Assembly (NCBI RefSeq): GCF_024400215.1
Contig: NZ_CP053748.1
Span: forward strand, 4,278,001-4,342,000
Direction: 5' to 3'
Length of the DNA stretch: 64,000 nucleotides
DNA from: Massilia sp. erpn
Lineage (GTDB): Bacteria; Pseudomonadota; Gammaproteobacteria; Burkholderiales; Burkholderiaceae_D
The position numbers and the translations under genes were made by a program. Numbering within the stretch: the first letter of the stretch is position 1; each line of letters begins with the position of its first letter. Below the pieces are notes generated by a model. It was not told the DNA's origin, ran no database searches, and saw only the letters and a list, made by a program, of their open reading frames with translations. Below, in pieces: positions 25,968 through 34,720 of this stretch.

Positions 25968-27635
25968 TTACATATTCGGATAATTCGGTCCGCCGCCGCC
26001 TTCCGGCGTGATCCAGACGATGTTCTGGGTCGGATCCTTGATATCGCAAGTCTTGCAGTGCACGCAGTTCTGCGCGTTGATCTGCAGGCGGTCCTGGCCC
26101 TCGTCCGTTTTCATGAACTCATATACGCCGGCCGGGCAGTAGCGCTGTTCGGGACCGGCATACTTGGCCAGATTGACGTCAACCGGCACGCTGGCGTTCT
26201 TCAGCGTCAAGTGGATCGGCTGGTCTTCCGCATGGTTGGTATTCGAGATGAACACCGAGGACAGGCGGTCGAAGGTCAGCTTGCCGTCCGGTTTCGGATA
26301 GACGATGGGCTGGTAATTGGCCGCCGGCTTCAGGCATTCATGGTCGGCGTGGCTGTGGTGCAGCGTCCACGGCGCCTTGCCGCGGAAGATCAGCTGGTCG
26401 ACGGCGGTCATGATGGAGCCGACATACAGACCCTTGTTCAGGTACTGCTTGACGTTGCGTGCCACGTGCAGCTCTTCGTGCAGCCAGGATTTCTCGAACG
26501 CTGCCGGATACGCGGCCAGCTCGTCGTGCTGACGGCTTTCGCCCAGCGCGGCGGCCACGGCTTCGGCGGCCAGCATGCCCGATTTGATCGCGGCGTGGCT
26601 ACCCTTGATGCGGCTCATGTTCAGGAAACCGGCGTCGCAGCCGAGCAGGGCGCCGCCCGGGAAGACCAGCTTCGGCAGCGATTGCAGGCCGCCGGCCGTG
26701 ATCGCGCGCGCGCCGTAGGAAATGCGCTTGCCGCCTTCGAAGAAGCCGCGGATGGCCGGGTGCGTTTTATAGCGCTGGAATTCCTCGTAAGGCGAGAGGT
26801 AGGGATTCTCGTAATTCAGGCCGACCACATAGCCCACCATCACCTGGTTGTTTTCCAGATGGTAGAGGAAGGAGCCGCCATAGGTCTTGGTGTCGAGCGG
26901 CCAGCCGGTGGTGTGGATCACCAGGCCAGGCTGGTGCTTGGCTGGATCGATTTCCCACAGTTCCTTGATGCCGATGCCGTAAGCCTGCGGGTCTTTGCCT
27001 TTGTTCAGGTCGTACTTGGCCATCAGCTGCTTGCCCAGGTGGCCGCGCGCGCCTTCGGCGAACAGGGTGTATTTGCCGTGCAGTTCCATGCCGAGCTGGA
27101 ATTCGGGGCCGGCTTCGCCATCGCGCTTGACGCCCATATTGCCGGTGGCGATGCCCTTGACCGAGCCGTCCTCGTTGTACAGCACTTCGGCCGCGGCGAA
27201 GCCGGGGAAGATTTCCACACCCAGCGCTTCGGCTTGCTGGCCCAGCCAGCGCACCACATTGCCCAACGAAATCACATAATTACCATGGTTCTCGAAGCAG
27301 GCCGGCAGCAGGAAGTTCGGCGTCTTGTAGGCCTTGTTTTCGGTCAGGAAGAGCACGCGGTCTTCCGTCACTTCCGTGTTCAGCGGGGCGCCCAGCTCTT
27401 TCCAGTTGGGAATGAGCTCGGTCAGCGCTTTCGGGTCCATCACCGCGCCGGACAGGATGTGCGCGCCGAGCTCACCGCCTTTTTCCAGCACCACGACCGA
27501 AATCTCCTGACCCTTCTCCTGTGCCAGTTGCTTGATGCGGATGGCTGCCGACAGGCCAGCAGGGCCGCCACCAACGATAACGACGTCATACTCCATCGCA
27601 TCGCGCGGACCATACTGTTCAACGAGGTTTGTCAT
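25968..27635 (-). CDS. Electron transfer flavoprotein-ubiquinone oxidoreductase
   Basis: A 555-aa ETF-QO that passes electrons from ETF (fed by acyl-CoA and other dehydrogenases) to ubiquinone at the membrane. An N-terminal FAD-binding motif VVIVGGGPAGLSAAIRI lies at residues 18-34. The C-terminus is a ferredoxin-like domain with CPAGVYEF and NCVHCKTCDIKDP, supplying the 4Fe-4S cysteines. The ATG at 27635 gives the usual family length; the longer frame upstream adds no similarity. It supports fatty acid and branched-chain amino acid oxidation. Confidence 0.97.
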   Translation of the reverse strand: MTNLVEQYGPRDAMEYDVVIVGGGPAGLSAAIRIKQLAQEKGQEISVVVLEKGGELGAHILSGAVMDPKALTELIPNWKELGAPLNTEVTEDRVLFLTENKAYKTPNFLLPACFENHGNYVISLGNVVRWLGQQAEALGVEIFPGFAAAEVLYNEDGSVKGIATGNMGVKRDGEAGPEFQLGMELHGKYTLFAEGARGHLGKQLMAKYDLNKGKDPQAYGIGIKELWEIDPAKHQPGLVIHTTGWPLDTKTYGGSFLYHLENNQVMVGYVVGLNYENPYLSPYEEFQRYKTHPAIRGFFEGGKRISYGARAITAGGLQSLPKLVFPGGALLGCDAGFLNMSRIKGSHAAIKSGMLAAEAVAAALGESRQHDELAAYPAAFEKSWLHEELHVARNVKQYLNKGLYVGSIMTAVDQLIFRGKAPWTLHHSHADHECLKPAANYQPIVYPKPDGKLTFDRLSSVFISNTNHAEDQPIHLTLKNASVPVDVNLAKYAGPEQRYCPAGVYEFMKTDEGQDRLQINAQNCVHCKTCDIKDPTQNIVWITPEGGGGPNYPNM

Positions 27636-27826
27636 GATAATTTTTATAAGAAACTGAATGTTGAAGGAAATTAGCACGAGTGTGCTTCTTTTTCCCCCGG
27701 ATTGCAAGGTGGCGCCATTGTGAGGGACATTATTAGATGTCGCAATCTAATACTGGCGTTTTGTGTAATCATTACGATCAGACAGCAAGAACGCTGTCGG
27801 AATTTGAACACTGACAGGAGCGGCAC

Positions 27827-28603
27827 GTGGGTATAGAAGTCAATTTTGAGGGCAAGATCGCCTTGATCACCGGCGCATCGAGCGGGCTTGGCGCGCGTTT
27901 CGCCAAGGTGCTGGCCAGGGCGGGAGCCCAGGTGGTGCTGGCCTCGCGCCGCATCGAGCGGCTGAAAGAGCTGCGCGCGGAAATCGAGGCCGACGGCGGC
28001 GCCGCCCATGTGGTCACGCTCGACGTCACCGATTATGCGAGCATCAAATCGGCCATCGCCCATGCCGAAACGGAAGCCGGCCCGATCGATATCCTGGTGA
28101 ATAACTCCGGCGTGTCGACCACGCAACGCCTGGTCGACGTGACGCCGGAAGACTACAACTTCGTGATGGACACCAATCTGCGTGGTGCCTTCTTCGTGGC
28201 CCAGGAATCGGCCAAGCGCATGATCGCGCGCGCCAAGGGCGATCCGAAGAAGCAGCATCGCATCATCAATATCGCCTCGGTGGCGGGTCTGCGCGTGCTG
28301 CCGCAGATTGGCGTCTACTGCATGAGCAAGGCCGGCGTGGTGCAGATGACCAAGGCCATGGCGGTGGAGTGGGGCAAGTACGGCATCAACACCAATGCCA
28401 TCTGCCCCGGCTATATCTCGACCGAGATCAACGAGGATTATTTCGCCAGCGAGCAGGGCAAGAAGCTGATCGAACTGCTGCCGCGCAAGCGCGCCGGCAA
28501 GCCGGAGGATCTGGACGGCCTGCTGCTCTTGCTGGCCGGCGAGGAAGCCCACTTCATCAACGGCGCCATCATCTCGGCCGACGATGGCATGACCGCGACC
28601 TGA
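27827..28603 (+). CDS. SDR family oxidoreductase
   Basis: A 258-aa short-chain dehydrogenase starting with GTG, 8 bp after AGGAG. Cofactor motif TGASSGLGARFA (residues 15-26), NNSG motif at about 91, catalytic Ser in INIASVAGL, and YxxxK as YCMSKAG (about 164). The substrate is not determined. It sits divergently from ETF-QO with a 191-bp gap and before the PAS-LuxR gene, among ketone-body genes, so a hydroxyacyl or keto substrate is plausible. Confidence 0.93.
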   Translation: MGIEVNFEGKIALITGASSGLGARFAKVLARAGAQVVLASRRIERLKELRAEIEADGGAAHVVTLDVTDYASIKSAIAHAETEAGPIDILVNNSGVSTTQRLVDVTPEDYNFVMDTNLRGAFFVAQESAKRMIARAKGDPKKQHRIINIASVAGLRVLPQIGVYCMSKAGVVQMTKAMAVEWGKYGINTNAICPGYISTEINEDYFASEQGKKLIELLPRKRAGKPEDLDGLLLLLAGEEAHFINGAIISADDGMTAT

Positions 28604-28617
28604 GGGGCGGGGCGGCG

Positions 28618-29169
28618 CTAGAGCTGCACCCCGACCAGCTTATGCACCAGTTCCGACGAGGTGGCCGCGTCGAACTTGCGCATCAGCTTGGCGCGGTGCA
28701 TCTCCACCGTGCGCGGACTGAGGTCGACCTGGCGCGCAATGACCTTGCTGGTCTTGCCTTCCACCAGCAAGGCCGCGATTTCGCGTTCGCGCGGGGTCAG
28801 CTCGGCCGTAACGGGCCGCTTCTCGCTCACATCCTCGAAGGTCCAGATGCCCGGCCCCAGCGGTTCGTTCGGCTGCAGCGCATGGCCCGTCACATGGCAC
28901 CAGAACAGCTCCTGATTGGCGCGGCGCATGATGCGCTCGTCCGAATAGCGGCCCTTGGCGTTCATGATGGGGATGATGCGGTCGCCCGTGCGCAGGAATT
29001 CGTCGAGGGTGGGGTAGAGGATTTTGAAGGATGTGCCGGTCAATTCGGCGCGCGTATAGCCGAACATGCGCGCCAGCGCCTCGTTACAGGACTGAATCAC
29101 GCGGTTCTCGGAAATGCACATGCCGACGGGTGCGTGCAAGAAGATATGTTCGTAGTCGATCGCGTTCAT
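28618..29169 (-). CDS. PAS-LuxR family transcriptional regulator
   Basis: A 183-aa regulator. A PAS domain fills residues about 5-115 (MFGYTRAELTGTSFKILYP, then a segment ending in WTFEDVSEKR), and a LuxR-type HTH fills about 118-178 (LTPREREIAALLVEGKTSKVIARQVDLSPRTVEMHRAKLMRKF). No phosphoacceptor receiver domain. The ATG at 29169 lacks a strong Shine-Dalgarno, so the start is less certain. It is divergent from scoAB, 108 bp apart, and is the natural candidate regulator of those genes. Confidence 0.88.
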   Translation of the reverse strand: MNAIDYEHIFLHAPVGMCISENRVIQSCNEALARMFGYTRAELTGTSFKILYPTLDEFLRTGDRIIPIMNAKGRYSDERIMRRANQELFWCHVTGHALQPNEPLGPGIWTFEDVSEKRPVTAELTPREREIAALLVEGKTSKVIARQVDLSPRTVEMHRAKLMRKFDAATSSELVHKLVGVQL

Positions 29170-29277
29170 CTGGACGGGCACAGGTAGTTCTACGGTATTG
29201 TACTTTTGATTCGCGTATTCTATTCTGATACGCCATCTTGACCACACAGCAAGCTTATCAAAAATAGAGGGGAAGCT

Positions 29278-29976
29278 ATGAACAAAGTTTATCCCGATGC
29301 AGCGGCCGCCCTGGCCGGCATCGTAGAAGATGGACAAACCATCGCCGTCGGCGGCTTCGGCCTGTGCGGCATTCCGGAAGCGCTGATCGCGGCCTTGCGC
29401 GATACCGGCGCCAAGCAGTTGACCGCCATTTCCAACAACGCCGGGGTCGATGGCTTCGGCCTGGGCCAGTTGCTGGAAACGCGCCAGATCAAAAAAATGA
29501 TTTCGTCCTATGTGGGCGAGAACAAGGAATTCGCGCGCCAGTTCCTGGCCGGCGAACTGGAGCTGGAATTCACGCCGCAAGGCACGCTGGCCGAGAAGCT
29601 GCGCGCCGGTGGCGCCGGCATTCCTGCCTTCTTCACCAAGACCGGCGTCGGCACCATCGTCGCCGATGGTAAGGAAGTGCGCGAATTTGATGGCGAACAA
29701 TATGTGATGGAACGCGCCCTGGTGGCCGACGTGGCCCTGGTCAAGGCCTGGAAGGCCGACAAGGCTGGCAACCTGATCTACAGCAAGACCGCGCGCAACT
29801 TCAACCCGAACGTGGCCGCCGCCGGCAAGATCACTGTGGTGGAAGTGGAACAGCTGGTCGAAATCGGCGAGATCGACCCGGACGAAGTCCACACTCCCGG
29901 CATCTTCGTGCACCGCATCGTGCTGAACGCCACCCCGGAAAAACGCATCGAACAGCGCACCGTGCGTTCGAACTGA
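29278..29976 (+). CDS. scoA: Succinyl-CoA:3-ketoacid CoA transferase subunit A
   Basis: A 232-aa alpha subunit with the GG-x-GLCGIPE motif ([14 protein letters not shown], residues about 24-37), [15 protein letters not shown] and [16 protein letters not shown]. With subunit B it transfers CoA from succinyl-CoA to acetoacetate, letting the cell burn ketone bodies and PHB-derived acetoacetate. A GAGGGGAAG ribosome site precedes the ATG. It is 10 bp from scoB. Confidence 0.95.
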   Translation: MNKVYPDAAAALAGIVEDGQTIAVGGFGLCGIPEALIAALRDTGAKQLTAISNNAGVDGFGLGQLLETRQIKKMISSYVGENKEFARQFLAGELELEFTPQGTLAEKLRAGGAGIPAFFTKTGVGTIVADGKEVREFDGEQYVMERALVADVALVKAWKADKAGNLIYSKTARNFNPNVAAAGKITVVEVEQLVEIGEIDPDEVHTPGIFVHRIVLNATPEKRIEQRTVRSN

Positions 29977-29986
29977 GGAGACAGAC

Positions 29987-30637
29987 ATGGCTTGGACTCG
30001 TGATGAAATGGCCGCGCGCGCGGCGAAAGAGCTGCAGGACGGCTTTTATGTGAACCTGGGCATCGGCCTGCCGACCCTGGTGGCCAACTATGTGCCATCG
30101 GATATCGAAGTGTTCCTGCAATCGGAAAACGGCTTGCTCGGTATTGGCCCCTTCCCGACCGACGCGGAAGTCGATGCCGACGTGATCAATGCCGGCAAGC
30201 AGACCGTGACGGCGCTACCCGGCGCCGCCTACTTCAGCTCGGCCGATTCCTTCGGCATGATCCGCGGCGGCAAGATCAACCTGGCCATCCTGGGCGCCAT
30301 GCAGGTGTCGGAGCAGGGCGACCTGGCCAACTGGATGATCCCCGGCAAAATGGTCAAGGGCATGGGCGGCGCGATGGATCTGGTGGCCGGCGTCAAGCGC
30401 GTGGTGGTGTTGATGGAACACGTCGCTACCGCCAAGGACGGCTCGACCTCGCACAAGCTGCTGAAGAAATGCGACCTGCCGCTGACCGGCGTCGGTGTGG
30501 TGGACCTGATCATCACCGACCTCGGCGTGATGGAAGTGACGGCAAGCGGCCTGAAAGTGACCGAGCTGGCCCCTGGCGTAAGCCAGGACCAGATCGCCGC
30601 CGCCACCGGCGTGGAGCTGGATTTCTCGGCCTTGTAA
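29987..30637 (+). CDS. scoB: Succinyl-CoA:3-ketoacid CoA transferase subunit B
   Basis: A 216-aa beta subunit. The catalytic glutamate lies in [13 protein letters not shown] (about residues 45-57); [11 protein letters not shown] and [21 protein letters not shown] are family blocks. It acts as a complex with ScoA. The operon ends with a strong terminator right after the stop. 3-Hydroxybutyrate dehydrogenase, the upstream step, is encoded 3 kb away at 33791-34585. Confidence 0.96.
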   Translation: MAWTRDEMAARAAKELQDGFYVNLGIGLPTLVANYVPSDIEVFLQSENGLLGIGPFPTDAEVDADVINAGKQTVTALPGAAYFSSADSFGMIRGGKINLAILGAMQVSEQGDLANWMIPGKMVKGMGGAMDLVAGVKRVVVLMEHVATAKDGSTSHKLLKKCDLPLTGVGVVDLIITDLGVMEVTASGLKVTELAPGVSQDQIAAATGVELDFSAL

Positions 30638-30655
30638 GCTTCAGCGCTCCCTCCC

Positions 30656-30683
30656 AAAAGGCATGCTGTGGCATGCCTTTTTT
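30656..30683 (+). terminator. Terminator of scoAB
   Basis: An 11-bp perfect stem (30656-30666 with 30671-30681) with a TGTG loop and a T tract to 30683. It lies 18 bp after the scoB stop. Confidence 0.93.
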
Positions 30684-30767
30684 GTTACAAAGTGTGCATA
30701 TTTAATAACTTCTTATCTGTATAGTAAGTGGTGGTACTACCCCATAACAATACTCAAGGAGGTTTGC

Positions 30768-30956
30768 ATGCGTGCTTTGAAATACGGCGCGGCAGCGCTG
30801 GCTTGTGTGGTATCCCTTTCGGCGCTGGCTTTGCCCGCGCCGTTCTATTTGTGGCAAAGTAAGTTGAACGGTAGCCTGGTCTGTGCCCAGAATTCTCCGG
30901 GCTGGAACTGGACCCGTTTCAGTGGTCCTTATCCGAACGCCCGCTGCGGCCGTTAA
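30768..30956 (+). CDS. Small exported protein of unknown function
   Basis: A 62-aa protein with a signal peptide (residues 1-22, ALALPAP cleavage region) and a mature part of about 40 residues rich in aromatic residues and proline with two cysteines (VCAQNSPGW and NARCGR), which could form one disulfide. A consensus AAGGAGG lies 5 bp before the ATG, arguing that it is real and well translated. It has its own terminator. I do not recognise the family. Confidence 0.7.
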   Translation: MRALKYGAAALACVVSLSALALPAPFYLWQSKLNGSLVCAQNSPGWNWTRFSGPYPNARCGR

Positions 30957-30969
30957 GCCCCCTCGGCAC

Positions 30970-31002
30970 CGGGGAGGCATGGTCTGCTCCCCGATTTGTT
31001 TT
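30970..31002 (+). terminator. Terminator of the small exported protein gene
   Basis: A 7-bp GC-rich stem (30970-30976 with 30987-30993) with a 10-nt loop followed by ATTTGTTTT. It lies 14 bp after the stop. Confidence 0.7.
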
Positions 31003-31056
31003 GTGCTTCGCTGAAGTCACGCAAATATGGATACTGCTCACCTCGCAGGTGCACAG

Positions 31057-31431
31057 TTAGGTCGCTTGAATCTCTGCCGCCAGTTTCAAGCGCAGGCCAA
31101 TCGCCTGCAAGCGCTTATCGCGCGTCCAGAGCAAGGTGCCGGGGAGCCGGCTGGCGGAAGCAAGCAAATGTGCATCGATATAGCCGATACCGCTGCCGTG
31201 CAGAACGTGCATGTCAATAAACTCTAAGACCTGCTTTAACGGAGTAATGGCGGCTTGGGGCAAGTCGTAAAATGTCTCGAGCCAGGGTGCGCGGCGGCTC
31301 AGATTCCCCATGGACAGTTCGCCGAGTACAAAGGGGTGCATTAACACCATGTCTTGCTTGCGGAGTGTGTTGATTACGTGTTCAGGCCGGCGCAGATGAT
31401 CTATCCATACCGATGTGTCAATGAGGATCAA
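31057..31431 (-). CDS. vapC: VapC-type PIN-domain toxin
   Basis: A 124-aa PIN-domain ribonuclease. The four acidic residues are in place: Asp in ILIDTSVWIDHL (residue 5), Glu in VLGELSMG (about 38), Asp in GYIDAHLLAS (about 85) and Asp in LWTRDKRL (about 105). VapC toxins cleave specific RNAs when free of antitoxin. It overlaps the antitoxin gene by 4 bp (ATGA). The region has lower GC than its neighbours, fitting a mobile module. Confidence 0.93.
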   Translation of the reverse strand: MILIDTSVWIDHLRRPEHVINTLRKQDMVLMHPFVLGELSMGNLSRRAPWLETFYDLPQAAITPLKQVLEFIDMHVLHGSGIGYIDAHLLASASRLPGTLLWTRDKRLQAIGLRLKLAAEIQAT

Positions 31432-31628
31432 ATCCGCTCCCAGCGGCGACGCGGGATGTCTTCGACATCGGGTTCGGTGCCCCCATTTTCAAATATCCAA
31501 CGTCCTGCCTCGACATGGATAAACGTTGAAAACGCCTTTTCAGCAAGTTCTTCGTTACTGGCAGATCCAAAATATTTACGTGCCCGGTCTAATAAGTCCT
31601 TGTCGACTTGAATGCTGACTTTGTTCAT
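31428..31628 (-). CDS. vapB: VapB-type antitoxin
   Basis: A 66-aa antitoxin. The N-terminal half has a ribbon-helix-helix-like pattern (VSIQVDKDLLDRARKYFGSASNEELAEKAFSTFI) and the acidic/basic C-terminus (EPDVEDIPRRRWERI) would bind the toxin. AGGAGG lies 5 bp before the ATG. Translationally coupled to vapC and presumably autoregulates the pair. Confidence 0.88.
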   Translation of the reverse strand: MNKVSIQVDKDLLDRARKYFGSASNEELAEKAFSTFIHVEAGRWIFENGGTEPDVEDIPRRRWERI

Positions 31629-31700
31629 CGCATACCTCCTTTCGCCCTATTTCTCAATATAGCAGTGGGCGCCGTTTGCACTATTGATGAGCGGCAATGA

Positions 31701-31734
31701 AAACAGCCCCGGACATTGCTGTGCGGGGCTGTTT
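31701..31734 (-). terminator. Terminator of dctA
   Basis: A perfect 10-bp inverted repeat (31701-31710 with 31725-31734) with a 14-nt loop. Reading the minus strand it ends in GTTTTC, 18 bp after the dctA stop. Confidence 0.75.
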
Positions 31735-31751
31735 GACTGATCGCTGCAGGT

Positions 31752-33059
31752 TTAGTCGCCGTGTGGCGCCAATACCGGGGCTGCTGCGGTTTGCGGATTG
31801 GCGTGGCTGGGGTTCGCCAGTTCGCGCTGCAGGGTGGCGTGATCCAGCTCGTTTTCCCATTTCGATACCACCACCGCGGCCACGCCGTTGCCGACGAAGT
31901 TGGTCAGCGCGCGGCATTCGCTCATGAAGCGGTCGATGCCGAGGATCAGCGCCATGCCCGCCACCGGAATGGTCGGCACCACGGCCAGCGTGGCGGCCAG
32001 GGTGATGAAGCCGGCGCCGGTGATGCCGGAGGCGCCTTTCGACGTCAGCATCGCCACGCCGAGAATGGTCAGTTCCTGGGTCAGGGTCAGGTCGGTGTTG
32101 GTGGCCTGGGCCACGAACAGGGCCGCCATCGTCATATAGATATTGGTGCCGTCCAGGTTGAAGGAGTAACCGGTCGGCACCACCAGGCCCACCACGGGCT
32201 TGGCGCAGCCGAGTTTTTCCAGCTTGTTCATCAGCGAGGGCAGGGCGCTCTCGGAGGAGCTGGTGCCCAGCACGATCAGCAGTTCCTCTTTGATGTAGAG
32301 GATGAAGCGGCCGATCGAGAAGCCGGTGAATTTGGCGATGGCGCCCAGCACGACGAAGACGAACAGGCCGCAGGTCAGGTAGAAGGAACCCATCAGCTTA
32401 GCCAGCGGCAGCAGCGAGTCGATGCCGTATTTGCCGATGGTGAAGGCCATGGCGCCGAACGCGCCGATCGGGGCGGCCTTCATGATGATGTTGACCATGC
32501 TGAAGATGGCGGCCGAAGCGTCGTCGATCAGCTTGACGATATGGCGGCCTTTTTCGCCCGACAGCGACAGCGCGAAGCCGAACAGCACGGAGATCAGCAG
32601 CACCTGCAGGATATCGCCCTTGGCGAAGGCGTCGACCGCCGTGTTCGGGATGATGTTCATCACGAAGTCGATGGTGGACTGGTGCTTGGCTTTTTCGGTG
32701 TATTGCGCGATGGCCTTGGTGTCGAGGGTGGCCGGATCGGCGTTGAAGCCGGCGCCCGGCTGCAAAATGTTGGCGACAAAGAGGCCGATCACCAGCGCGA
32801 AAGTGGAGACGACTTCGAAGTAGAGCAGGGCCTTGCCGCCCACGCGGCCGATCTTCTTCACGTCCTGCATGCCGGCGATGCCCGAGACCACGGTGCAGAA
32901 GATCACCGGCGCGATGATCATTTTAATCAGTTTGATGAAGCCATCGCCCAGCGGCTTCATGGCCACGGCGTCGGCCGGCAGGTAGATGCCCAGCAGGACG
33001 CCGCAAGCAATCGCAAACAGCACCTGGACATACAGAATCTTGTAAAAAGGTTTTTTCAT
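31752..33059 (-). CDS. dctA: DctA, C4-dicarboxylate transporter
   Basis: A 435-aa member of the glutamate/dicarboxylate-cation symporter family. Family motifs: [19 protein letters not shown] (about residues 45-63), the serine-rich re-entrant loop [13 protein letters not shown] (about 268), [19 protein letters not shown] and [13 protein letters not shown]. It takes up succinate, fumarate and malate with protons. The ATG at 33059 has GAGGG upstream; the longer frame is not coding. The gap to the divergent gene at 33226 holds a palindrome. Confidence 0.96.
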   Translation of the reverse strand: MKKPFYKILYVQVLFAIACGVLLGIYLPADAVAMKPLGDGFIKLIKMIIAPVIFCTVVSGIAGMQDVKKIGRVGGKALLYFEVVSTFALVIGLFVANILQPGAGFNADPATLDTKAIAQYTEKAKHQSTIDFVMNIIPNTAVDAFAKGDILQVLLISVLFGFALSLSGEKGRHIVKLIDDASAAIFSMVNIIMKAAPIGAFGAMAFTIGKYGIDSLLPLAKLMGSFYLTCGLFVFVVLGAIAKFTGFSIGRFILYIKEELLIVLGTSSSESALPSLMNKLEKLGCAKPVVGLVVPTGYSFNLDGTNIYMTMAALFVAQATNTDLTLTQELTILGVAMLTSKGASGITGAGFITLAATLAVVPTIPVAGMALILGIDRFMSECRALTNFVGNGVAAVVVSKWENELDHATLQRELANPSHANPQTAAAPVLAPHGD

Positions 33060-33139
33060 GATGGCCCTCTTTGTCTCCAATGGTCTCCAATGGGCGTGAT
33101 CATGCTTGAGAATCATGGTCATCACTATTGTGATTATCC

Positions 33140-33161
33140 CCATTGCGGTTAACCACAATGG
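33140..33161. promoter_or_regulatory. 22-bp palindrome between dctA and the carbonic anhydrase gene
   Basis: An almost perfect palindrome: arms CCATTG and CAATGG around a GGTTAACC core, with one unpaired base on each side. It lies about 80 bp upstream of dctA and 65 bp upstream of the divergent gene. A TATAAT (33185-33190) for the plus-strand gene follows. The shape suits a dimeric repressor or activator; the binding protein is unknown. Confidence 0.45.
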
Positions 33162-33225
33162 CGCAAAGTACAAGTCGATGCCGGTATAATCCGCCTGCAA
33201 ATCCGCAAGCTGTTTTGAGCCTCCT

Positions 33226-33753
33226 ATGCCTTTACAAAGCTATCTCGACACCTCCCCCGAACTGGCGGACGGTGTGTACGTCCACGAAACCGGCCAGATC
33301 ATCGGCGATGTGAAGATCGGCCGCGATTCCTCGGTCTGGTGCAATACCGTGCTGCGCGGCGATGTGAACCGCATCGTCATCGGCGAATGCAGCAATGTGC
33401 AGGACTTCGCCATGGGCCATGTCTCGCACAGGAATGCGGCCAAGCCAGACGGCTCGCCTCTGACGATTGGGAATTACGTCACGATCGGCCATTCGGTGCT
33501 GCTGCATGGCTGTACGATTGGCGACGAATGCCTGATCGGCATGGGTTCCATCGTGATGGACGACGTGGTGGTGGAACCGCGCGTGATGCTGGGCGCGGGC
33601 AGCCTGGTGGCGCCGGGTAAGGTGCTGCGCAGCGGCTATCTATATGTGGGAAGGCCGGCGATGCGGGTGCGCGAACTGACGGCGGAAGAAATCGCCTACC
33701 TGAAATACTCGGCCGAGCACTATGTGCGCGTCAAGAACAATTATATGAAGTGA
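33226..33753 (+). CDS. Gamma-carbonic anhydrase family protein
   Basis: A 175-aa left-handed beta-helix protein (YrdA/gamma-CA type) with hexapeptide repeats from about residue 25 to 130 ([56 protein letters not shown]). Putative metal ligands: His in GHVSH, and two His in [11 protein letters not shown]. Trimeric in the family; activity varies, so hydration of CO2 is likely but unproven. Confidence 0.92.
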   Translation: MPLQSYLDTSPELADGVYVHETGQIIGDVKIGRDSSVWCNTVLRGDVNRIVIGECSNVQDFAMGHVSHRNAAKPDGSPLTIGNYVTIGHSVLLHGCTIGDECLIGMGSIVMDDVVVEPRVMLGAGSLVAPGKVLRSGYLYVGRPAMRVRELTAEEIAYLKYSAEHYVRVKNNYMK

Positions 33754-33780
33754 AAAAGGCGCGCGGTCCCGCCGCGCGCC
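33753..33780 (-). terminator. Terminator of bdhA
   Basis: A perfect 9-bp GC-rich stem (33758-33766 with 33772-33780), 5-nt loop, followed on the minus strand by five T (33753-33757). It lies 10 bp after the bdhA stop and abuts the stop of the convergent carbonic anhydrase gene. Confidence 0.88.
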
Positions 33781-33790
33781 GTGTGCCGGC

Positions 33791-34585
33791 TTATTGCGCG
33801 GCCCAGCCGCCATCCATATTCCAGGCCGCGCCGCGCACCTGGACAGCAGCATCGCTGCACAGGAAGACGGCCAGTTCGCCCAGTTGCTCGGGCGTGACGA
33901 AATCGGCCGAAGGCTGCTTTTCCGACAGCAGGGCTTTTTTCGCGGCCTCGTTGCTCAGGCCATCGGCGCTGGCGCGCGCATCGACCTGTTTCTGCACCAG
34001 CGGCGTCAGGACGAAGCCGGGGCAGATTGCGTTCGCGGTGACGCCGGTCTGCGCCGTTTCCAGCGCCGTCACCTTGGTCAGGCCCACCAGGCCGTGCTTG
34101 GCCGCGACATAGGCCGATTTCCCGGCCGAGCCGACCAGGCCGTGCACCGACGCCAGGTTGATGATGCGGCCCCAGTTCTGCGCCTTCATGCGCGGCAGCG
34201 CCAGGCGGCTCGTATGGAAGGCGGAGCTCAGGTTGATGGCGATGATGGCATCCCATTTCTCGACCGGGAATTCGTCCACATTGGCCACGTGTTGAATACC
34301 CGCGTTGTTGACGAGGACATCGACGCCGCCGAATTTTTCGGCGGCGAAGGCCATCATGGCTTCGATTTCGGCCGGTTTCGACATGTCGGCATTGTGGTAG
34401 GCGGTGCGCACGCCGAACTCGCTGGCCACGCCAGTCTGCAGCTGCTCGATCTCGCCCGCGTCGCCGAAGCCGTTGAACAGGATATTGGCGCCTTGCGCGG
34501 CCAGGGCGCGCGCGATGCCAAGCCCGATGCCGGAAGTGGAGCCGGTAACGAGTGCGGTCTTGCCCTTGAGTTGGGTGCTGGTCAT
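33791..34585 (-). CDS. bdhA: 3-Hydroxybutyrate dehydrogenase
   Basis: A 264-aa SDR enzyme with the D-3-hydroxybutyrate dehydrogenase pattern: LKGKTALVTGSTSGIGLGIA (residues 6-25), NNAGIQHV, SxxHGLVGSAGKSAYVAAKHGLVGLTKV with Tyr and Lys, and CPGFVLTPLVQKQ. It oxidises 3-hydroxybutyrate from PHB to acetoacetate with NAD, feeding ScoAB. The ATG at 34585 follows GAGGA. Divergent from the hydrolase gene at 34721. Confidence 0.93.
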   Translation of the reverse strand: MTSTQLKGKTALVTGSTSGIGLGIARALAAQGANILFNGFGDAGEIEQLQTGVASEFGVRTAYHNADMSKPAEIEAMMAFAAEKFGGVDVLVNNAGIQHVANVDEFPVEKWDAIIAINLSSAFHTSRLALPRMKAQNWGRIINLASVHGLVGSAGKSAYVAAKHGLVGLTKVTALETAQTGVTANAICPGFVLTPLVQKQVDARASADGLSNEAAKKALLSEKQPSADFVTPEQLGELAVFLCSDAAVQVRGAAWNMDGGWAAQ

Positions 34586-34720
34586 AGTGTCCTCTTTTGG
34601 AAGTCGGTTTGTTGGTCCATGCTGCTGTACGCTACACTTCGTTAGGCTTTTAAGCGCGGCGCAAGTAGAATGTAGCCCAAAAACCAAGACTGGGCCATCC
34701 CGAAACCATAAGGAAGCGGC

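Noticed and set aside
28618..29988. A long 456-codon minus-strand frame covering the LuxR gene and scoA
   Set aside because: Only the last 183 codons show PAS/LuxR similarity; the rest is antisense to scoA and has no family pattern.
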